A stretch of 21,507 bases of DNA. It comes from Solirubrobacterales bacterium (lineage in GTDB: Bacteria; Actinomycetota; Thermoleophilia; Solirubrobacterales; Solirubrobacteraceae). Of the stretch, positions 13,790 to 21,507 are shown piece after piece. Positions within the stretch are counted from its first letter, which is position 1. Each line of letters begins with the position of its first letter. A model generated the notes under the pieces. It did not search any database and was not told the origin of the DNA. It saw only the letters and a list, made by a program, of their open reading frames with translations. A program made the translations under genes and the position numbers. The stretch is from NCBI GenBank assembly GCA_003157595.1, contig PMKB01000135.1:162-21668 (forward strand), read 5' to 3'.

Positions 13790-15127
13790 GTGACCAGCCC
13801 CGTCATCCCAGAAACGATCGATCTGGACGCTGACCCTCTGCTGGTAAGCTCGGTGAGCGATCGTGGACGGCGTGCCCGCGGTCGTGCGCTCGCGCGGTCC
13901 TTCCTGACCTCTCTACCCGCGACCGCCGGCCCTGAGAGGGCTGCAGTTGGAGGACCGGTGGGTCTCGTGTCTACACCAGCGGTTCACAGGCTCGACCGCG
14001 AACGGCCGTCGCAACCGCCGGCCGTATCGGCGGCCGCGGGCGATCCGCCTCCGGAAGCGCCGCTGCGTGTCGCGATGCTCGCTCCACCCTGGATCTCCGT
14101 TCCGCCACCTGGCTACGGTGGCGTGGAGGAGGTCGTGAGCGCGCTGACCGAAGCCCTGGTCCGGCGAGGGCATGCCGTGACGCTCTTCTGCGCGCCCGGG
14201 TCGGCCTCGAGCGCGACCGTTGTGACACTGCTCGCCGCAGCGCACCCGGACGAGATCGAGCGCTCGCTGTACGAGGTCGACCATGTCTCGCGGGCCTTTG
14301 AGGCAATCGATCTCGCTTTCCCCCACTGTCCCTTTGACGTCATCCACGATCACTGCGGCTTCACCGCTGTCGCGATGGCGGACCGCATCGTCACGCCGAT
14401 CGTCCATACCCTTCACGGGCAGTTCACCCCCAACACGTCGGCTTTCTACCTCCGCCACGCCGAGAAGGCGACGCTCGTGGGCATCAGCCGCGCGCAACTC
14501 GCATCGGCGCCTGCGGGACTCGGCCCGATGACGGTGATCCCCAACCCGCTCGATGTGAGCGCCTGGCCGCTGCAGGAGCGCAAGGACGACTACCTGCTGT
14601 GGATCGGCCGGATGACACCGGAAAAAGGCCCGCATCGCGCGATCGCGGCCGCCCGCGCGGCCGGCGTCCCGCTGGTGCTTGCGGGCGTGATCCAACCCGG
14701 GAAGCAGGCGTTCTTCGACCGCGAGGTGGCGCCGCACCTCGACGGCAGCAGCGTGCGTTTCATCGGCGAGGTCGCTGGAACTGCGAAGCGCTCACTGTTC
14801 GCCCACGCGCGAGGACTGCTGATGCCGATCCGCTGGGAGGAGCCATTCGGCATGGTCATGGTCGAGGCATTGGCCTGCGGAACACCGGTGATCGCCTTCG
14901 CAGAGGGCGCCGCACGCGAGCTCATTGTGGAGGGCCGGACGGGCTTTCTCGTCGACGACGAGCAGGCGATGGCCGCGGCGATCGCTCGGCTGCCAAGCAT
15001 CGTCGCGCGCGACTGCCGCGCCTGGGTCGCCGCCCACTGCGACGCCGATGTCGTGGCCGCCGCCTACGAGCGGACCTACCGTAGCGTTGCGCGCCGGCGT
15101 TCCGCGCTGGAGCTGGCGCATGTGTGA
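13790..15127 (+). CDS. GT4-family glycosyltransferase
   Basis: This is a retaining GT-B glycosyltransferase. The catalytic part begins near residue 92 (RVAMLAPPWISVPPPGYGGV, the N-terminal glycine-rich loop). It continues with VIHDHCGFTAVAMADR and HTLHGQ, then the C-terminal Rossmann domain with YLLWIGRMTPEKGPHRAI and the nucleotide-sugar motif EEPFGMVMVEALACGTPV, which holds the E-x7-E pair. The sugar and acceptor cannot be told. The first 90 residues are Pro/Ala/Arg-rich and unlike the family. The GTG at 13790 gives 445 residues; the GTG at 13958, with GGAGG 4 nt upstream, would give about 389 and is a good alternative start. Confidence 0.88.
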   Translation: MTSPVIPETIDLDADPLLVSSVSDRGRRARGRALARSFLTSLPATAGPERAAVGGPVGLVSTPAVHRLDRERPSQPPAVSAAAGDPPPEAPLRVAMLAPPWISVPPPGYGGVEEVVSALTEALVRRGHAVTLFCAPGSASSATVVTLLAAAHPDEIERSLYEVDHVSRAFEAIDLAFPHCPFDVIHDHCGFTAVAMADRIVTPIVHTLHGQFTPNTSAFYLRHAEKATLVGISRAQLASAPAGLGPMTVIPNPLDVSAWPLQERKDDYLLWIGRMTPEKGPHRAIAAARAAGVPLVLAGVIQPGKQAFFDREVAPHLDGSSVRFIGEVAGTAKRSLFAHARGLLMPIRWEEPFGMVMVEALACGTPVIAFAEGAARELIVEGRTGFLVDDEQAMAAAIARLPSIVARDCRAWVAAHCDADVVAAAYERTYRSVARRRSALELAHV

Positions 15128-15253
15128 GCGCATGCTCAGCCTTCCGGATCGCGTGCCGGCCGGGGTTGCGGACGCCATCGGCCACGTCGCCACGCGCGCT
15201 GACTCGCGTCCCCCCCGCGTGAGCGATCCCCGAGAACGTTCCGCGGCGTGAAC

Positions 15254-15508
15254 ATGGAATCAGACGAAATCAGGTCCGTGATCGCAAGGCTGGCGCGGCC
15301 GCACGCTTCCGGCGGCTTCGTCGTCGGGCGCGCCGCGATCCTTGCCGAGGGCGGGGACTTCGCAGCGATCAGAGAGTGGATCATCGCCCACGGCGGGGCG
15401 CCCGAGACGGTGGCGCCCGCGGCGGGCGGCCATGGGCTGCACGGATCGAGCGGCTCAGCCCCCGAGCGATCTCCGCACTACGTGCTCCCTGCCAGCGCGC
15501 TCGCCTGA
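15254..15508 (+). CDS. Small protein of unknown function
   Basis: The product is 84 residues from the ATG at 15254 (a GTG two codons earlier is possible). The N-terminal half is orderly: MESDEIRSVIARLARPHASG, then GFVVGRAAILAEGGDFAAIR and EWIIAHGGAPE, likely three short helices with conserved-looking Gly turns. The second half is Gly/Ser/Ala-rich with HGLHGSSG. I think similar small proteins occur in other actinobacteria, but I cannot name a family. There is no clear ribosome site, and it is 120 nt after the GT4 gene. Confidence 0.6.
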   Translation: MESDEIRSVIARLARPHASGGFVVGRAAILAEGGDFAAIREWIIAHGGAPETVAPAAGGHGLHGSSGSAPERSPHYVLPASALA

Positions 15509-15520
15509 ACCAGGACTTCA

Positions 15521-15537
15521 TGGGGGCTGGCGCCCCA
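15521..15537. terminator. Hairpin after the plus-strand gene, possible terminator
   Basis: TGGGG and CCCCA arms flank a 7-nt interior, 12 nt after the stop of the small protein gene and before the convergent methyltransferase operon ends. There is no T-tract. The stretch 15538-15698 shows no other feature. Confidence 0.35.
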
Positions 15538-15698
15538 CCGTGAAAGGCACGCATGCCGGCGCCGCTCCACAGGGTGAGGGCCGCCCGGGCCGCCAGCCGT
15601 CAGCTCGCCTTCGCTCGGCACGAGCGGCGAGGAGGCCGTCGTGGTCTGGCAGCGCACCCCGGAGAGTGGCGCCTCTGTTGACGGTTCCGCCTTGACGC

Positions 15699-16793
15699 CT
15701 AACCTGAGCCACCGGCGCGAGTGCGGCCCGTCACCTCTTCGGTCATCGCCCAGAAGTTCTCGAGCGGCGTGTCGAGCTGGAGGTGGTGTGTGGGTCCGAG
15801 GATCAGCCCACCGCCGGCTCCGAGCGTCGCGATCCGCTCACGGACCTCACGCCGAACGTCGTCGGGGCTGCCGAACGGGAGCGTGTGCTGCTCGTCGATC
15901 GACCCCCAGAAACACAGCTCGCCCCCATACTCGCGCTTGAGCTTGGCGGGGTCCATCGCGACCGGCTGGACCGGGTTGAGGATGTCGATGCCGATCTCGA
16001 TCAGCTCCGGAATGATCGCGTACACGCAACCATCGGTGTGGTAGGCGATCGTCAGCCGGTGGTTGAGCGCCTTCAGCGTCGCGACCATGTGAGCCATGCG
16101 CGGCTTGAGAAACCGTCGCCAGTGGCGGGGCGACATCAGCAGACCGGCCTGCTGGCCGATGTCGTCGCCAAGCCAGATCGTGTCGACCCCCAGTCGCACG
16201 AGCTGCTCGGCAGCTGCGAGGTGGTAGCGGTAGGGGATCTCGAGGATCTCCTCAGCCAGGTCCGGGTCCTCGATGAAGTCCATCAGCAGCCGCTCGAGTC
16301 CGCGCAGCGCCCAGGCGGCCTCGAAGATCGTCGTCACCGTGACGCCGACGATCCAGTAGTCCTCGCCAAAGTCCCGGATCGCAGCGGCTGAGTCCACATA
16401 CAGCTCGGCCCGGCCGGGGTCGGGCGGGCGGTAGGCGCTCAAAGCGGCTCTGTCGGCTAACGGGTGAACGGACGGCTCGGTGTAATGCCCCGGGCCGAAC
16501 CGCGTCGCGTACGGAACCGCGCGCCAGCCCACCCCCCACTCGTCCACGTAGGTGTCGCCGTCCTGGTAATAGGAGTTCGCCCAGCCGACGGACGTCAGCA
16601 GCAGATCCTCGCCGAGCGCCAGCTCGAGCTCGTAGCTGTTTCCGCCACCGTGCGGGTTGTAGGTGCCGCCGGCGTCCTGGCGCAGGTCGCTACGCAGACG
16701 GGCGGCGAACTCCGGGGTGAACGTCGCCTGAAACGGACAGCGGTCCGGCGTGAGGTGATCGAGGGCGGCGGCGACGCGGTCGCGCGGTTTCAT
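15699..16793 (-). CDS. UroD-family methyltransferase 1
   Basis: The 364-residue product has the uroporphyrinogen-decarboxylase fold as used by corrinoid methyltransferases (MtaA/CmuA group), not haem synthesis. Visible features are the start KPRDRVAAALDHLTPDRCPF, the substrate-side segment GVDTIWLGDDIGQQAGLLMS, IAYHTDGCVYAIIPELIEIG (His and Cys near the usual zinc site), DILNPVQPVAMDPAKLKREY and the C-terminal GLILGPTHHLQLDTPLENFW. True UroD motifs for porphyrin binding are absent. Its last third is clearly paralogous to the UroD protein at 19454-20797. The ATG at 16793 overlaps the end of the frameshifted small gene (ATGA). It probably moves a methyl group to or from the corrinoid protein; the substrate is unknown. 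Confidence 0.85.
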   Translation of the reverse strand: MKPRDRVAAALDHLTPDRCPFQATFTPEFAARLRSDLRQDAGGTYNPHGGGNSYELELALGEDLLLTSVGWANSYYQDGDTYVDEWGVGWRAVPYATRFGPGHYTEPSVHPLADRAALSAYRPPDPGRAELYVDSAAAIRDFGEDYWIVGVTVTTIFEAAWALRGLERLLMDFIEDPDLAEEILEIPYRYHLAAAEQLVRLGVDTIWLGDDIGQQAGLLMSPRHWRRFLKPRMAHMVATLKALNHRLTIAYHTDGCVYAIIPELIEIGIDILNPVQPVAMDPAKLKREYGGELCFWGSIDEQHTLPFGSPDDVRREVRERIATLGAGGGLILGPTHHLQLDTPLENFWAMTEEVTGRTRAGGSG

Positions 16794-16959
16794 GCGACGC
16801 CATCGAGGTCGTATTGGTCAAGGCGCACCTTGGTCGAGTCGAGCGCTCCGCTCATCGACTCGACCAGCATCTGCTCGTCCTCGGGCAATTCGTCGGCGGC
16901 AGGAACTCGTCGAGGTCGGTGATCGCCAGGCCCGTATAGGTTCGGACGGCGCTGCTCAT
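16790..16959 (-). pseudogene. Small gene with a frameshift, coupled at both ends
   Basis: The ATG at 16959 overlaps the activator stop (TGATG), and the stop at 16790-16792 overlaps the next ATG (ATGA), as in an intact operon gene. The span is 170 nt, not a multiple of three. The first half reads sensibly in one frame (MSSAVRTYTGLAITDLDEFL) and the second half in another (ADELPEDEQMLVESMSGALD, then STKVRLDQYDLDGVA). The frames join near CTGCCGCCGACG at about 16895-16905, consistent with loss of one base from a gene of about 56 codons. Alternatives are a sequencing error or a programmed -1 shift. No family is recognised. Confidence 0.55.
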
Positions 16960-18797
16960 CAGAAGCCCATCGCCATGACGAAGTGCTCGGCAAACTCCGG
17001 GTGCGTCGTCAGCTCAAGGTACTCGGCGCGACCGGCGAGCTCGACCGCGAGCAGGCGGCGATCGCGCGAGAGCAGCAGCTGCCGCGCGCCCGCGCCGGCG
17101 GCGTTGCCGACCTGGCGGAAGCGCTCCAGCGGCAGGTCGGGCAGCAGGCCCACACGGACCGCGCTGCGAAGGTCGAGGTAGGTGCCGAACGCGCCGGCGA
17201 CAACGATCTCGTCCACCTCGACGCTCTCGATCCCGGCTGCGCTCAGCAGCAGCTCGGTGCCTGCGCGGATCGCGCCCTTGGCGAGCTGGATCTCGCCGAC
17301 GTCCGAGCGTGTGAAGACGATGTCGCGGTGGTGCCCCGTATCGGCGGCGCCCACGAGCACGCACCGCGGTCGACCGTTGTCGGTGGCGACGAGCGGATGT
17401 GAGCGGGCGAGTCCGCCGCGCGCGTCGACGATGCCGACGCGAAGCCCCTCGGCGACGGCGTCGAGGATGCCAGAGCCGCACACGCCCACCGCCGGGCGCT
17501 CGTCGACCGTCTGGACCGAGAAGCGCCCGTCGCCATAGTGGACGCGCTCGATCGCGCCGGGAGCCGCCCGCATGCCGTCGGTGATGTGCGCACCCTCGAA
17601 TGCCGGTCCGGAGGCGGTGGAACAGCTCCAGAGGCGACCGCCGTGCGCGAGGCTGATCTCGGTATTGGTGCCGATGTCGAGCGCGAGCACGGTCGAACTC
17701 GCCTCGGCGGCCTCGGTTGCGAGCAACATCGCGACGTGGTCGGCGCCGACGAAGCCGGCGATCAGCGGCGGCAGGTAGACCCTCGCACCGCCGGCAAGCG
17801 AAAGGCCGAGGTCCCCGGCCGCCAGATCGAGCGGATCGCTGACGGCGGCGACGTAGGGGGCCTGACCAAGCTGGCGCACCGGCAAGCCGGCGAAGAGGTG
17901 GTGCATCGCTGTGTTTCCGACCACGACGCAGTCGACGATCGCGTCCGTATCGCGCTCGCCGGCGGCGCACAGCTCCGCCGCGAGGCGGCCGACGGCCTCA
18001 ACCACAGCCGCGCGAAGCTCTGCCCTCGCAGCCGGCCCCGTGTTGGCGTAGGCGATGCGGCTCATCACGTCCTCGCCGCGGCCGATCTGCGGATTTACGG
18101 CGCCGGCTCGCCCGACGGTGCTTCCCGTGTCGAGATCCACGAGATAGGCGGCGAGCTTCGTCGTTCCGAGGTCCACGGCCAGCCCGAGCAGTCGAGCGGC
18201 CGGCGGGCGGATCGCCACCACCTCGCCCCGCGGCCGGTGCAGCGCGACCCGCCCCGACCAGTCCTGGGCGCGCAGCGCAGCCGGCAGCTCGGTCAGGACA
18301 GCGAGTCCGATCGGCGGCCGTCCCGTGGCTTCGACCGGCGGGCGCGTCGCGGCGAGAGCGTCGAGCAGGCGCGTGGCGTCGGCACGCAGGTCCTCCAGCG
18401 CCGGCCTTTCCAGAACGACTTCGAAGCCCACGACCGGCGGGTCGAGCGAGACATCCGCCCCCAGGCCCTCCAGCTGCAGGCGCTGGGTCGCGGTCAGCGA
18501 CTCGGGCCCAATCACGATGCGCACGTCCGTTCGCACGCCCGCCTGGCAGGCGAGGCGCAGGCCGGCGGCGAGCGCGGGCTCGCCCAGCAGCCGGCGCTCC
18601 TCCTCGGACGCAGCCGTGAGTTCGCCGCCGGCGATCCGGACCCGGCAGCAACCGCAGGTGCCCGCACCGCCGCACGCCGCTGCCACGCCAACGCCCACCG
18701 ACTGCGCCGCAGCGAGGATCGTCGTGCCGACCGCCACCTGGACGCGACGGCCAACGGGCTCGATGTCGATGCTGACCTGCGGCGGTTCAGGGCCCAT
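16959..18797 (-). CDS. RACE-type reductive activator of corrinoid protein (ferredoxin + ASKHA domains)
   Basis: This reactivates cob(II)alamin to cob(I)alamin on the corrinoid protein using ATP and low-potential electrons. The 612-residue product begins with a [2Fe-2S] ferredoxin domain with ligands Cys42, Cys48, Cys51 (ACGGAGTCGCC) and Cys84 (RLACQAG). A linker follows (about 95-215), then the ASKHA ATPase with LAVDLGTTKLAAYLVDLDTG, VVVGNTAMHHLFAGLPV, VLALDIGTNTEISL, VGVCGSGILDAVAEGL and IVVAGAFGTYLDL. This matches RamA/RACE-like DUF4445 proteins. The ATG at 18797 overlaps the corrinoid-protein stop by 11 nt; the extension to 18890 is shadow. No domain is missing. Confidence 0.93.
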   Translation of the reverse strand: MGPEPPQVSIDIEPVGRRVQVAVGTTILAAAQSVGVGVAAACGGAGTCGCCRVRIAGGELTAASEEERRLLGEPALAAGLRLACQAGVRTDVRIVIGPESLTATQRLQLEGLGADVSLDPPVVGFEVVLERPALEDLRADATRLLDALAATRPPVEATGRPPIGLAVLTELPAALRAQDWSGRVALHRPRGEVVAIRPPAARLLGLAVDLGTTKLAAYLVDLDTGSTVGRAGAVNPQIGRGEDVMSRIAYANTGPAARAELRAAVVEAVGRLAAELCAAGERDTDAIVDCVVVGNTAMHHLFAGLPVRQLGQAPYVAAVSDPLDLAAGDLGLSLAGGARVYLPPLIAGFVGADHVAMLLATEAAEASSTVLALDIGTNTEISLAHGGRLWSCSTASGPAFEGAHITDGMRAAPGAIERVHYGDGRFSVQTVDERPAVGVCGSGILDAVAEGLRVGIVDARGGLARSHPLVATDNGRPRCVLVGAADTGHHRDIVFTRSDVGEIQLAKGAIRAGTELLLSAAGIESVEVDEIVVAGAFGTYLDLRSAVRVGLLPDLPLERFRQVGNAAGAGARQLLLSRDRRLLAVELAGRAEYLELTTHPEFAEHFVMAMGF

Positions 18798-19440
18798 TGG
18801 TGGCACGCACGCGCCCGAGGACCTGCTCGACCATCCGGACGGCGCTGGAGGCGTCGCGGGCGTAGCCGTCCGCGCCGACCTCCTCGGCAAAGGTCTGGGT
18901 TATCGGTGCGCCGCCGATCACGACCGCGACGCCCTCGCGCAGCCCGGCCTCGCCGATCGCCTCGACGACCGCCCGCATGTTGGTCATCGTCGTCGTCAAG
19001 AGCGCCGACATCGCGACGACCTCGGCCCCATCGCGGATCGCCTGGACGAACCGCTCCGGGTACACGTCGGTGCCGAGATCGTCGATCTCGAAGCCGTTGC
19101 CTCGGAGCATCATCGCGACCAGGTTCTTGCCGATGTCGTGCAGATCGCCCATCACGGTGCCGATCGCGACTCGCCCGGAGGTGCTGGCGCCCTCTGCGAC
19201 CAGTTCGGGCTTCAGGACCTCGAGTGCCGCAGTCATCGCGCGCGAGGCGACCAGCATCTCGGGGACGAATACCTCGCCCTCTTCGAACAGCTCCCCGACA
19301 CGCCGCATGGCAGCCATCAGGCCGTCGTCGAACAGCGTCTGCGCCGGAATTCCCTCCTCCAGGCCACGCTTGGTCTGCTCGACCGCCACAGCCAACTGGC
19401 CGTCGATGACGGCTTCACGAAGCTCATCGAGTGCAGCCAT
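18787..19440 (-). CDS. Corrinoid (B12-binding) methyl carrier protein
   Basis: This carries the methyl group on cobalamin between the two methyltransferases. The 217-residue product has an N-terminal helical cap (about 1-85: GLEEGIPAQTLFDDGLMAAM, then RRVGELFEEGEVFVPEMLVA) and a Rossmann B12 domain with the D-x-H-x-x-G motif Asp99-His101-Gly104 (VMGDLHDIGKNLVAMML; His101 is the lower cobalt ligand), the SxL element VVAMSALLTTTM and the GG element VVIGGAPIT. It matches the MtbC/MttC/MtaC family. The ATG at 19440 has GGGGAG 6 nt upstream. It lies 13 nt after the UroD-family gene at 19454 and overlaps the activator start. Confidence 0.94.
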   Translation of the reverse strand: MAALDELREAVIDGQLAVAVEQTKRGLEEGIPAQTLFDDGLMAAMRRVGELFEEGEVFVPEMLVASRAMTAALEVLKPELVAEGASTSGRVAIGTVMGDLHDIGKNLVAMMLRGNGFEIDDLGTDVYPERFVQAIRDGAEVVAMSALLTTTMTNMRAVVEAIGEAGLREGVAVVIGGAPITQTFAEEVGADGYARDASSAVRMVEQVLGRVRATNGP

Positions 19441-19453
19441 CGGTTTCTCCCCT

Positions 19454-20797
19454 CTAGGCCGCCGGGTCGCCGATCGGATAGCCCCGAAACTCCTCGACCG
19501 CGCCGTACAGGGCGAGCAGGTTCTCGACCGGAACGCCGGCCTGGATGTTGTGAATCGGGTTGAAGACGAAGCCGCCACCAGGCCCGAAGACGCGCATGCG
19601 GTCGCGCACCATCGCGCGAATCTCCTCGCGCGTGCCGAATGGGAGCACCTGCTGGGTGTCGATGCCACCGCCCCAGAAGGTCACCCGATCGCCGTAGGCC
19701 TGCTTCAGCTGTCGTGGATCCATGTTCGCCGCCGACGTCTGGACCGGATTGAGCGCGTCGAAGCCCGCGTCGACGATGTCGTCAAGCAGTCGCCAGATCG
19801 ACCCGCACGAATGGATGAACGTCTTCCAGCCGGTGTTGGCGTGGATCCAGTCGTTGACGCGGACGTGGAACGGCTTGAACAGCGTGCGGTACGTCTTCGG
19901 CGAGATCAGCGGCCCCTCCTGGGTGCCGAAGTCGGCGCCGGTGACAAAGACGGCGGTGACGCCGTCGCCGATCGCCGCATGGATCCGGGCCAGGTTCGCG
20001 AGCGCGATCTCGGCCTGGCGGTCGAAGACCTCATAAACGTACTGCGGCCGGCTCACGAGGCTCATGTACCACTCCTCGAGGTCGCGGATTCCTCTCGGGT
20101 GGCGGAGCGTCGGGCCGGGGACCAGCGCGACGTCGCCGAAGCCCATCCCGCCGAAGTCGGCGAGGATCGCGCGACCGCTCGGCAGCAGGCGTGCCACCTC
20201 GGCACGAATGTGCTCGACGGCTTCGTCGCTGATCGGAGCGAACTCCTCGAGGTTGGCCGCGGCATCGAGATGCTCCTCGTCGATCGGGTCCTGACGGATT
20301 ATCGAATCGAAGTACAGGCCGGTCTTGGGCATCCGCGCGCAGGCCGGCGCGGAACGGTCGGCGCAGGGGTACATCAGGATGTCCCCGTTGCGCTCCGGGT
20401 CCGTCGGGAAGTCCCCGGGGACGAGCAACGGAGTGCCGTTGAACGCGCTCCACCGCTTCCAGTTGTCGTTGCGAAACCCGTACATGTTGGTCGGCCGGCC
20501 GACGCCGACGACGTCGACGCCCAGCGCATCCATCAGGTCGGGCCCGATCTCGCCGAGCATCTGGTAAGGCTCGATCACCTTTACGGGCGTGCCGGGCGGA
20601 TCGAGGCCGATCGCCTGGCGGAGAAGGTAGACGGATCTGACGTGCATCCCCGTGACCAGGCCGCCACCGAGGTCGAGCGGAACGCGGTCGGCCTCCTGGT
20701 GGGCGAGCGCGAACTCGACCCGCTCGCGCGAACTCGTGCCGCGACGCGCACCGGCTGACAGCGCGGCGTTAGCGTTGGAAGTTCTGGCGCCAGACAC
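19454..20797 (-). CDS. UroD-family methyltransferase 2
   Basis: The 447-residue product is longer than classic MtaA (about 340) and has an extra segment after residue 100 (YGFRNDNWKRWSAFNGTPLL onward). The UroD-fold barrel is seen in SSRERVEFALAHQEADRVPL, AVFVTGADFGTQEGPLISPK, TFIHSCGSIWRLLDDIVDAG (the His-x-Cys zinc pair of corrinoid methyltransferases), DALNPVQTSAANMDPRQLKQ and FVFNPIHNIQAGVPVENLLA. It is the first gene of the minus-strand operon and probably the substrate-specific or folate-side methyltransferase of the pair; which one is not decidable here. The GTG at 20797 is the first start in frame and has no ribosome site, so the start is uncertain within about 25 codons. Confidence 0.87.
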   Translation of the reverse strand: MSGARTSNANAALSAGARRGTSSRERVEFALAHQEADRVPLDLGGGLVTGMHVRSVYLLRQAIGLDPPGTPVKVIEPYQMLGEIGPDLMDALGVDVVGVGRPTNMYGFRNDNWKRWSAFNGTPLLVPGDFPTDPERNGDILMYPCADRSAPACARMPKTGLYFDSIIRQDPIDEEHLDAAANLEEFAPISDEAVEHIRAEVARLLPSGRAILADFGGMGFGDVALVPGPTLRHPRGIRDLEEWYMSLVSRPQYVYEVFDRQAEIALANLARIHAAIGDGVTAVFVTGADFGTQEGPLISPKTYRTLFKPFHVRVNDWIHANTGWKTFIHSCGSIWRLLDDIVDAGFDALNPVQTSAANMDPRQLKQAYGDRVTFWGGGIDTQQVLPFGTREEIRAMVRDRMRVFGPGGGFVFNPIHNIQAGVPVENLLALYGAVEEFRGYPIGDPAA

Positions 20798-20881
20798 TCT
20801 GTGCTCAGCAAAGCGCGGCGGCGGAGTTGTTTCATCCGTAAAAGACCGCTGAGGCCATGCGGCGCAGCCGAGCCGGTTGGA

Positions 20882-20903
20882 CCGAATCGGCCGGCCGATT
20901 CGG
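20882..20903. promoter_or_regulatory. Perfect 22-bp palindrome between divergent genes, operator candidate
   Basis: CCGAATCGGCC is followed directly by its reverse complement GGCCGATTCGG. It lies 85 bp before the GTG of the methyltransfer operon and about 110 bp before the plus-strand secreted-protein gene. A perfect dyad of this length with no loop suits a dimeric repressor better than a terminator. Confidence 0.45.
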
Positions 20904-20952
20904 CGGGCCCGGCGCTCGGCTGAACTTATCGCGCGCTTCGCAGCGGTTTAGC

Positions 20953-20994
20953 CGGGGGACAGCACCGAGCGCTTCAATGGAAACCCATCCCCCG
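20953..20994 (+). other. Leader hairpin before the secreted-protein gene
   Basis: CGGGGGA (20953-20959) and TCCCCCG (20988-20994) are perfect 7-bp arms around a 28-nt loop, ending 7 nt before the AAAGGA ribosome site at 21002-21007. It could shape the 5' UTR. Apart from this and the palindrome, 20798-21014 shows no gene. Confidence 0.3.
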
Positions 20995-21014
20995 CGATCA
21001 CAAAGGAATCCCCA

Positions 21015-21507
21015 ATGAAGTCCTTCTTGAACAAGAAACTCGTGATCGCAGCGACGGCCGTCTCCATGCTGGGCGGTGCAGCCGTCGCGGTCGCCGCCAC
21101 GCAGAGCTCCTCCGGCTCCGGTGATCAGGCCTACATCAACGACCTCGCCAGTCGGCTCGGCGTCTCGTCCACCGCGCTGACCAACGCGATCAAAGCGGCG
21201 GACAGCGACCAGATCGACGCGGCGGTCGCCGCCGGCCGCCTGACGCAAACCGAGGCCACCTCGCTCGAGCAGCGCATCGCGCAGAGCACCAGCGCTCCGT
21301 TCCTCGGCGGCGGCTTGCGCCGCAGCTTCGGCGGTGCCGGGCTCAGGCGCGGACTTGGTGGCGCCAACGCCGCCGCGCTGCAATACCTCGGGATCAGCGG
21401 GAGCACTCTGCGTGCCGAGTTGACGGGGGGCAAGTCCCTGAATGCGATCGCCGACGCGACATCGGGCAAGTCCGCTGCCGGCCTCAAGGCCGCGATCATC
21501 GCCGCCG
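21015..21507 (+). CDS. Secreted helical protein, N-terminal part (cut by window edge)
   Basis: The visible 164 codons encode a signal peptide (MKSFLNKKLVIAATAVSMLG, cleavage near AVAAT at about residue 29), then a first helical module (YINDLASRLGVSSTALTNAI, DQIDAAVAAGRLTQTEATSL), a Gly/Arg/Leu-rich linker (about 96-118) and a second module (ALQYLGISGSTLRAELTGGK, SLNAIADATSGKSAAGLKAA). The L-G-V/I-S-x-S/T-x-L pattern recurs in both modules and is common in secreted actinobacterial proteins of unknown function. The ATG at 21015 has AAAGGA 7 nt upstream. The gene runs off the right edge. Confidence 0.8.
   Translation, partial: MKSFLNKKLVIAATAVSMLGGAAVAVAATQSSSGSGDQAYINDLASRLGVSSTALTNAIKAADSDQIDAAVAAGRLTQTEATSLEQRIAQSTSAPFLGGGLRRSFGGAGLRRGLGGANAAALQYLGISGSTLRAELTGGKSLNAIADATSGKSAAGLKAAIIAA

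Noticed and set aside
15518..15712. 64-codon minus-strand ORF after UroD methyltransferase 1
   Set aside because: It has no ribosome site, is Arg/Pro/Gly-rich, and overlaps the likely terminator hairpin; nothing supports translation.
17538..20758. Two plus-strand open frames of about 600 codons (17538-19409 and 18977-20758)
   Set aside because: Both are antisense to the activator, corrinoid and UroD genes, whose motifs are intact; the plus frames show no domain.
15699..20797. Haem biosynthesis: UroD-family genes as true uroporphyrinogen decarboxylase
   Set aside because: Neighbouring corrinoid carrier and RACE activator, the His-x-Cys zinc pair and lack of porphyrin-binding motifs place them with methyltransferases.

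Overview
The window is high-GC DNA with actinobacterial features: strong G/C third-position bias, GTG/TTG starts, GGAGG-type ribosome sites and many 1-4 nt gene overlaps. An F-type ATPase operon, a NIPA-like permease, an MptB-like mannosyltransferase and a DUF2294 protein fit a member of the class Thermoleophilia (Solirubrobacterales-like). That placement is inferred from protein style, not from a marker gene.

Layout. (1) 1-3259, minus strand: the start of an ATP synthase operon, atpI-like, atpB, atpE, atpF, atpH, then atpA cut by the left edge. Its upstream region (3260-3661) holds a -10-like box and a tandem 11-bp repeat. (2) 3662-8664: cell-envelope genes. These are a NodB-type polysaccharide deacetylase (minus), a NIPA/DMT-type permease (plus) whose start codon overlaps the deacetylase start, a long MGDG-synthase-type glycosyltransferase with a degenerate deacetylase-like tail (minus), and a divergent MptB-like polyprenol-phosphate mannosyltransferase (plus). 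(3) 8765-9874, minus: a secreted glycosidase-like protein with a collagen-like Gly-X-Thr tail and an internal block of different codon use. (4) 10111-15508, plus: a DUF2294 protein, an ECF sigma factor, a LapA-like membrane protein, a slipin (SPFH) protein, several very small ORFs coupled by overlapping stop and start codons, a GT4 glycosyltransferase and a small conserved-looking protein. (5) 15699-20797, minus: a corrinoid-dependent methyltransfer operon with two UroD-family methyltransferases, a B12-binding corrinoid protein, a RACE-type ferredoxin/ASKHA reductive activator and a small frameshifted gene between the activator and the second UroD gene. (6) 20798-21507: an intergenic region with a perfect 22-bp palindrome, then a secreted helical protein cut by the right edge.

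The most interesting signals are these. A diverged promoter/leader element of about 100 nt occurs twice, before the sigma factor (10591-10699) and before the slipin cluster (12169-12269); it keeps an 8-bp stem and ends in the ribosome site. The methyltransfer operon has an unknown substrate and a broken coupled small gene. A glycosyltransferase is fused to an apparently dead NodB-like domain next to a live NodB enzyme. No tRNA, rRNA, CRISPR array, insertion sequence or phage gene was recognised.
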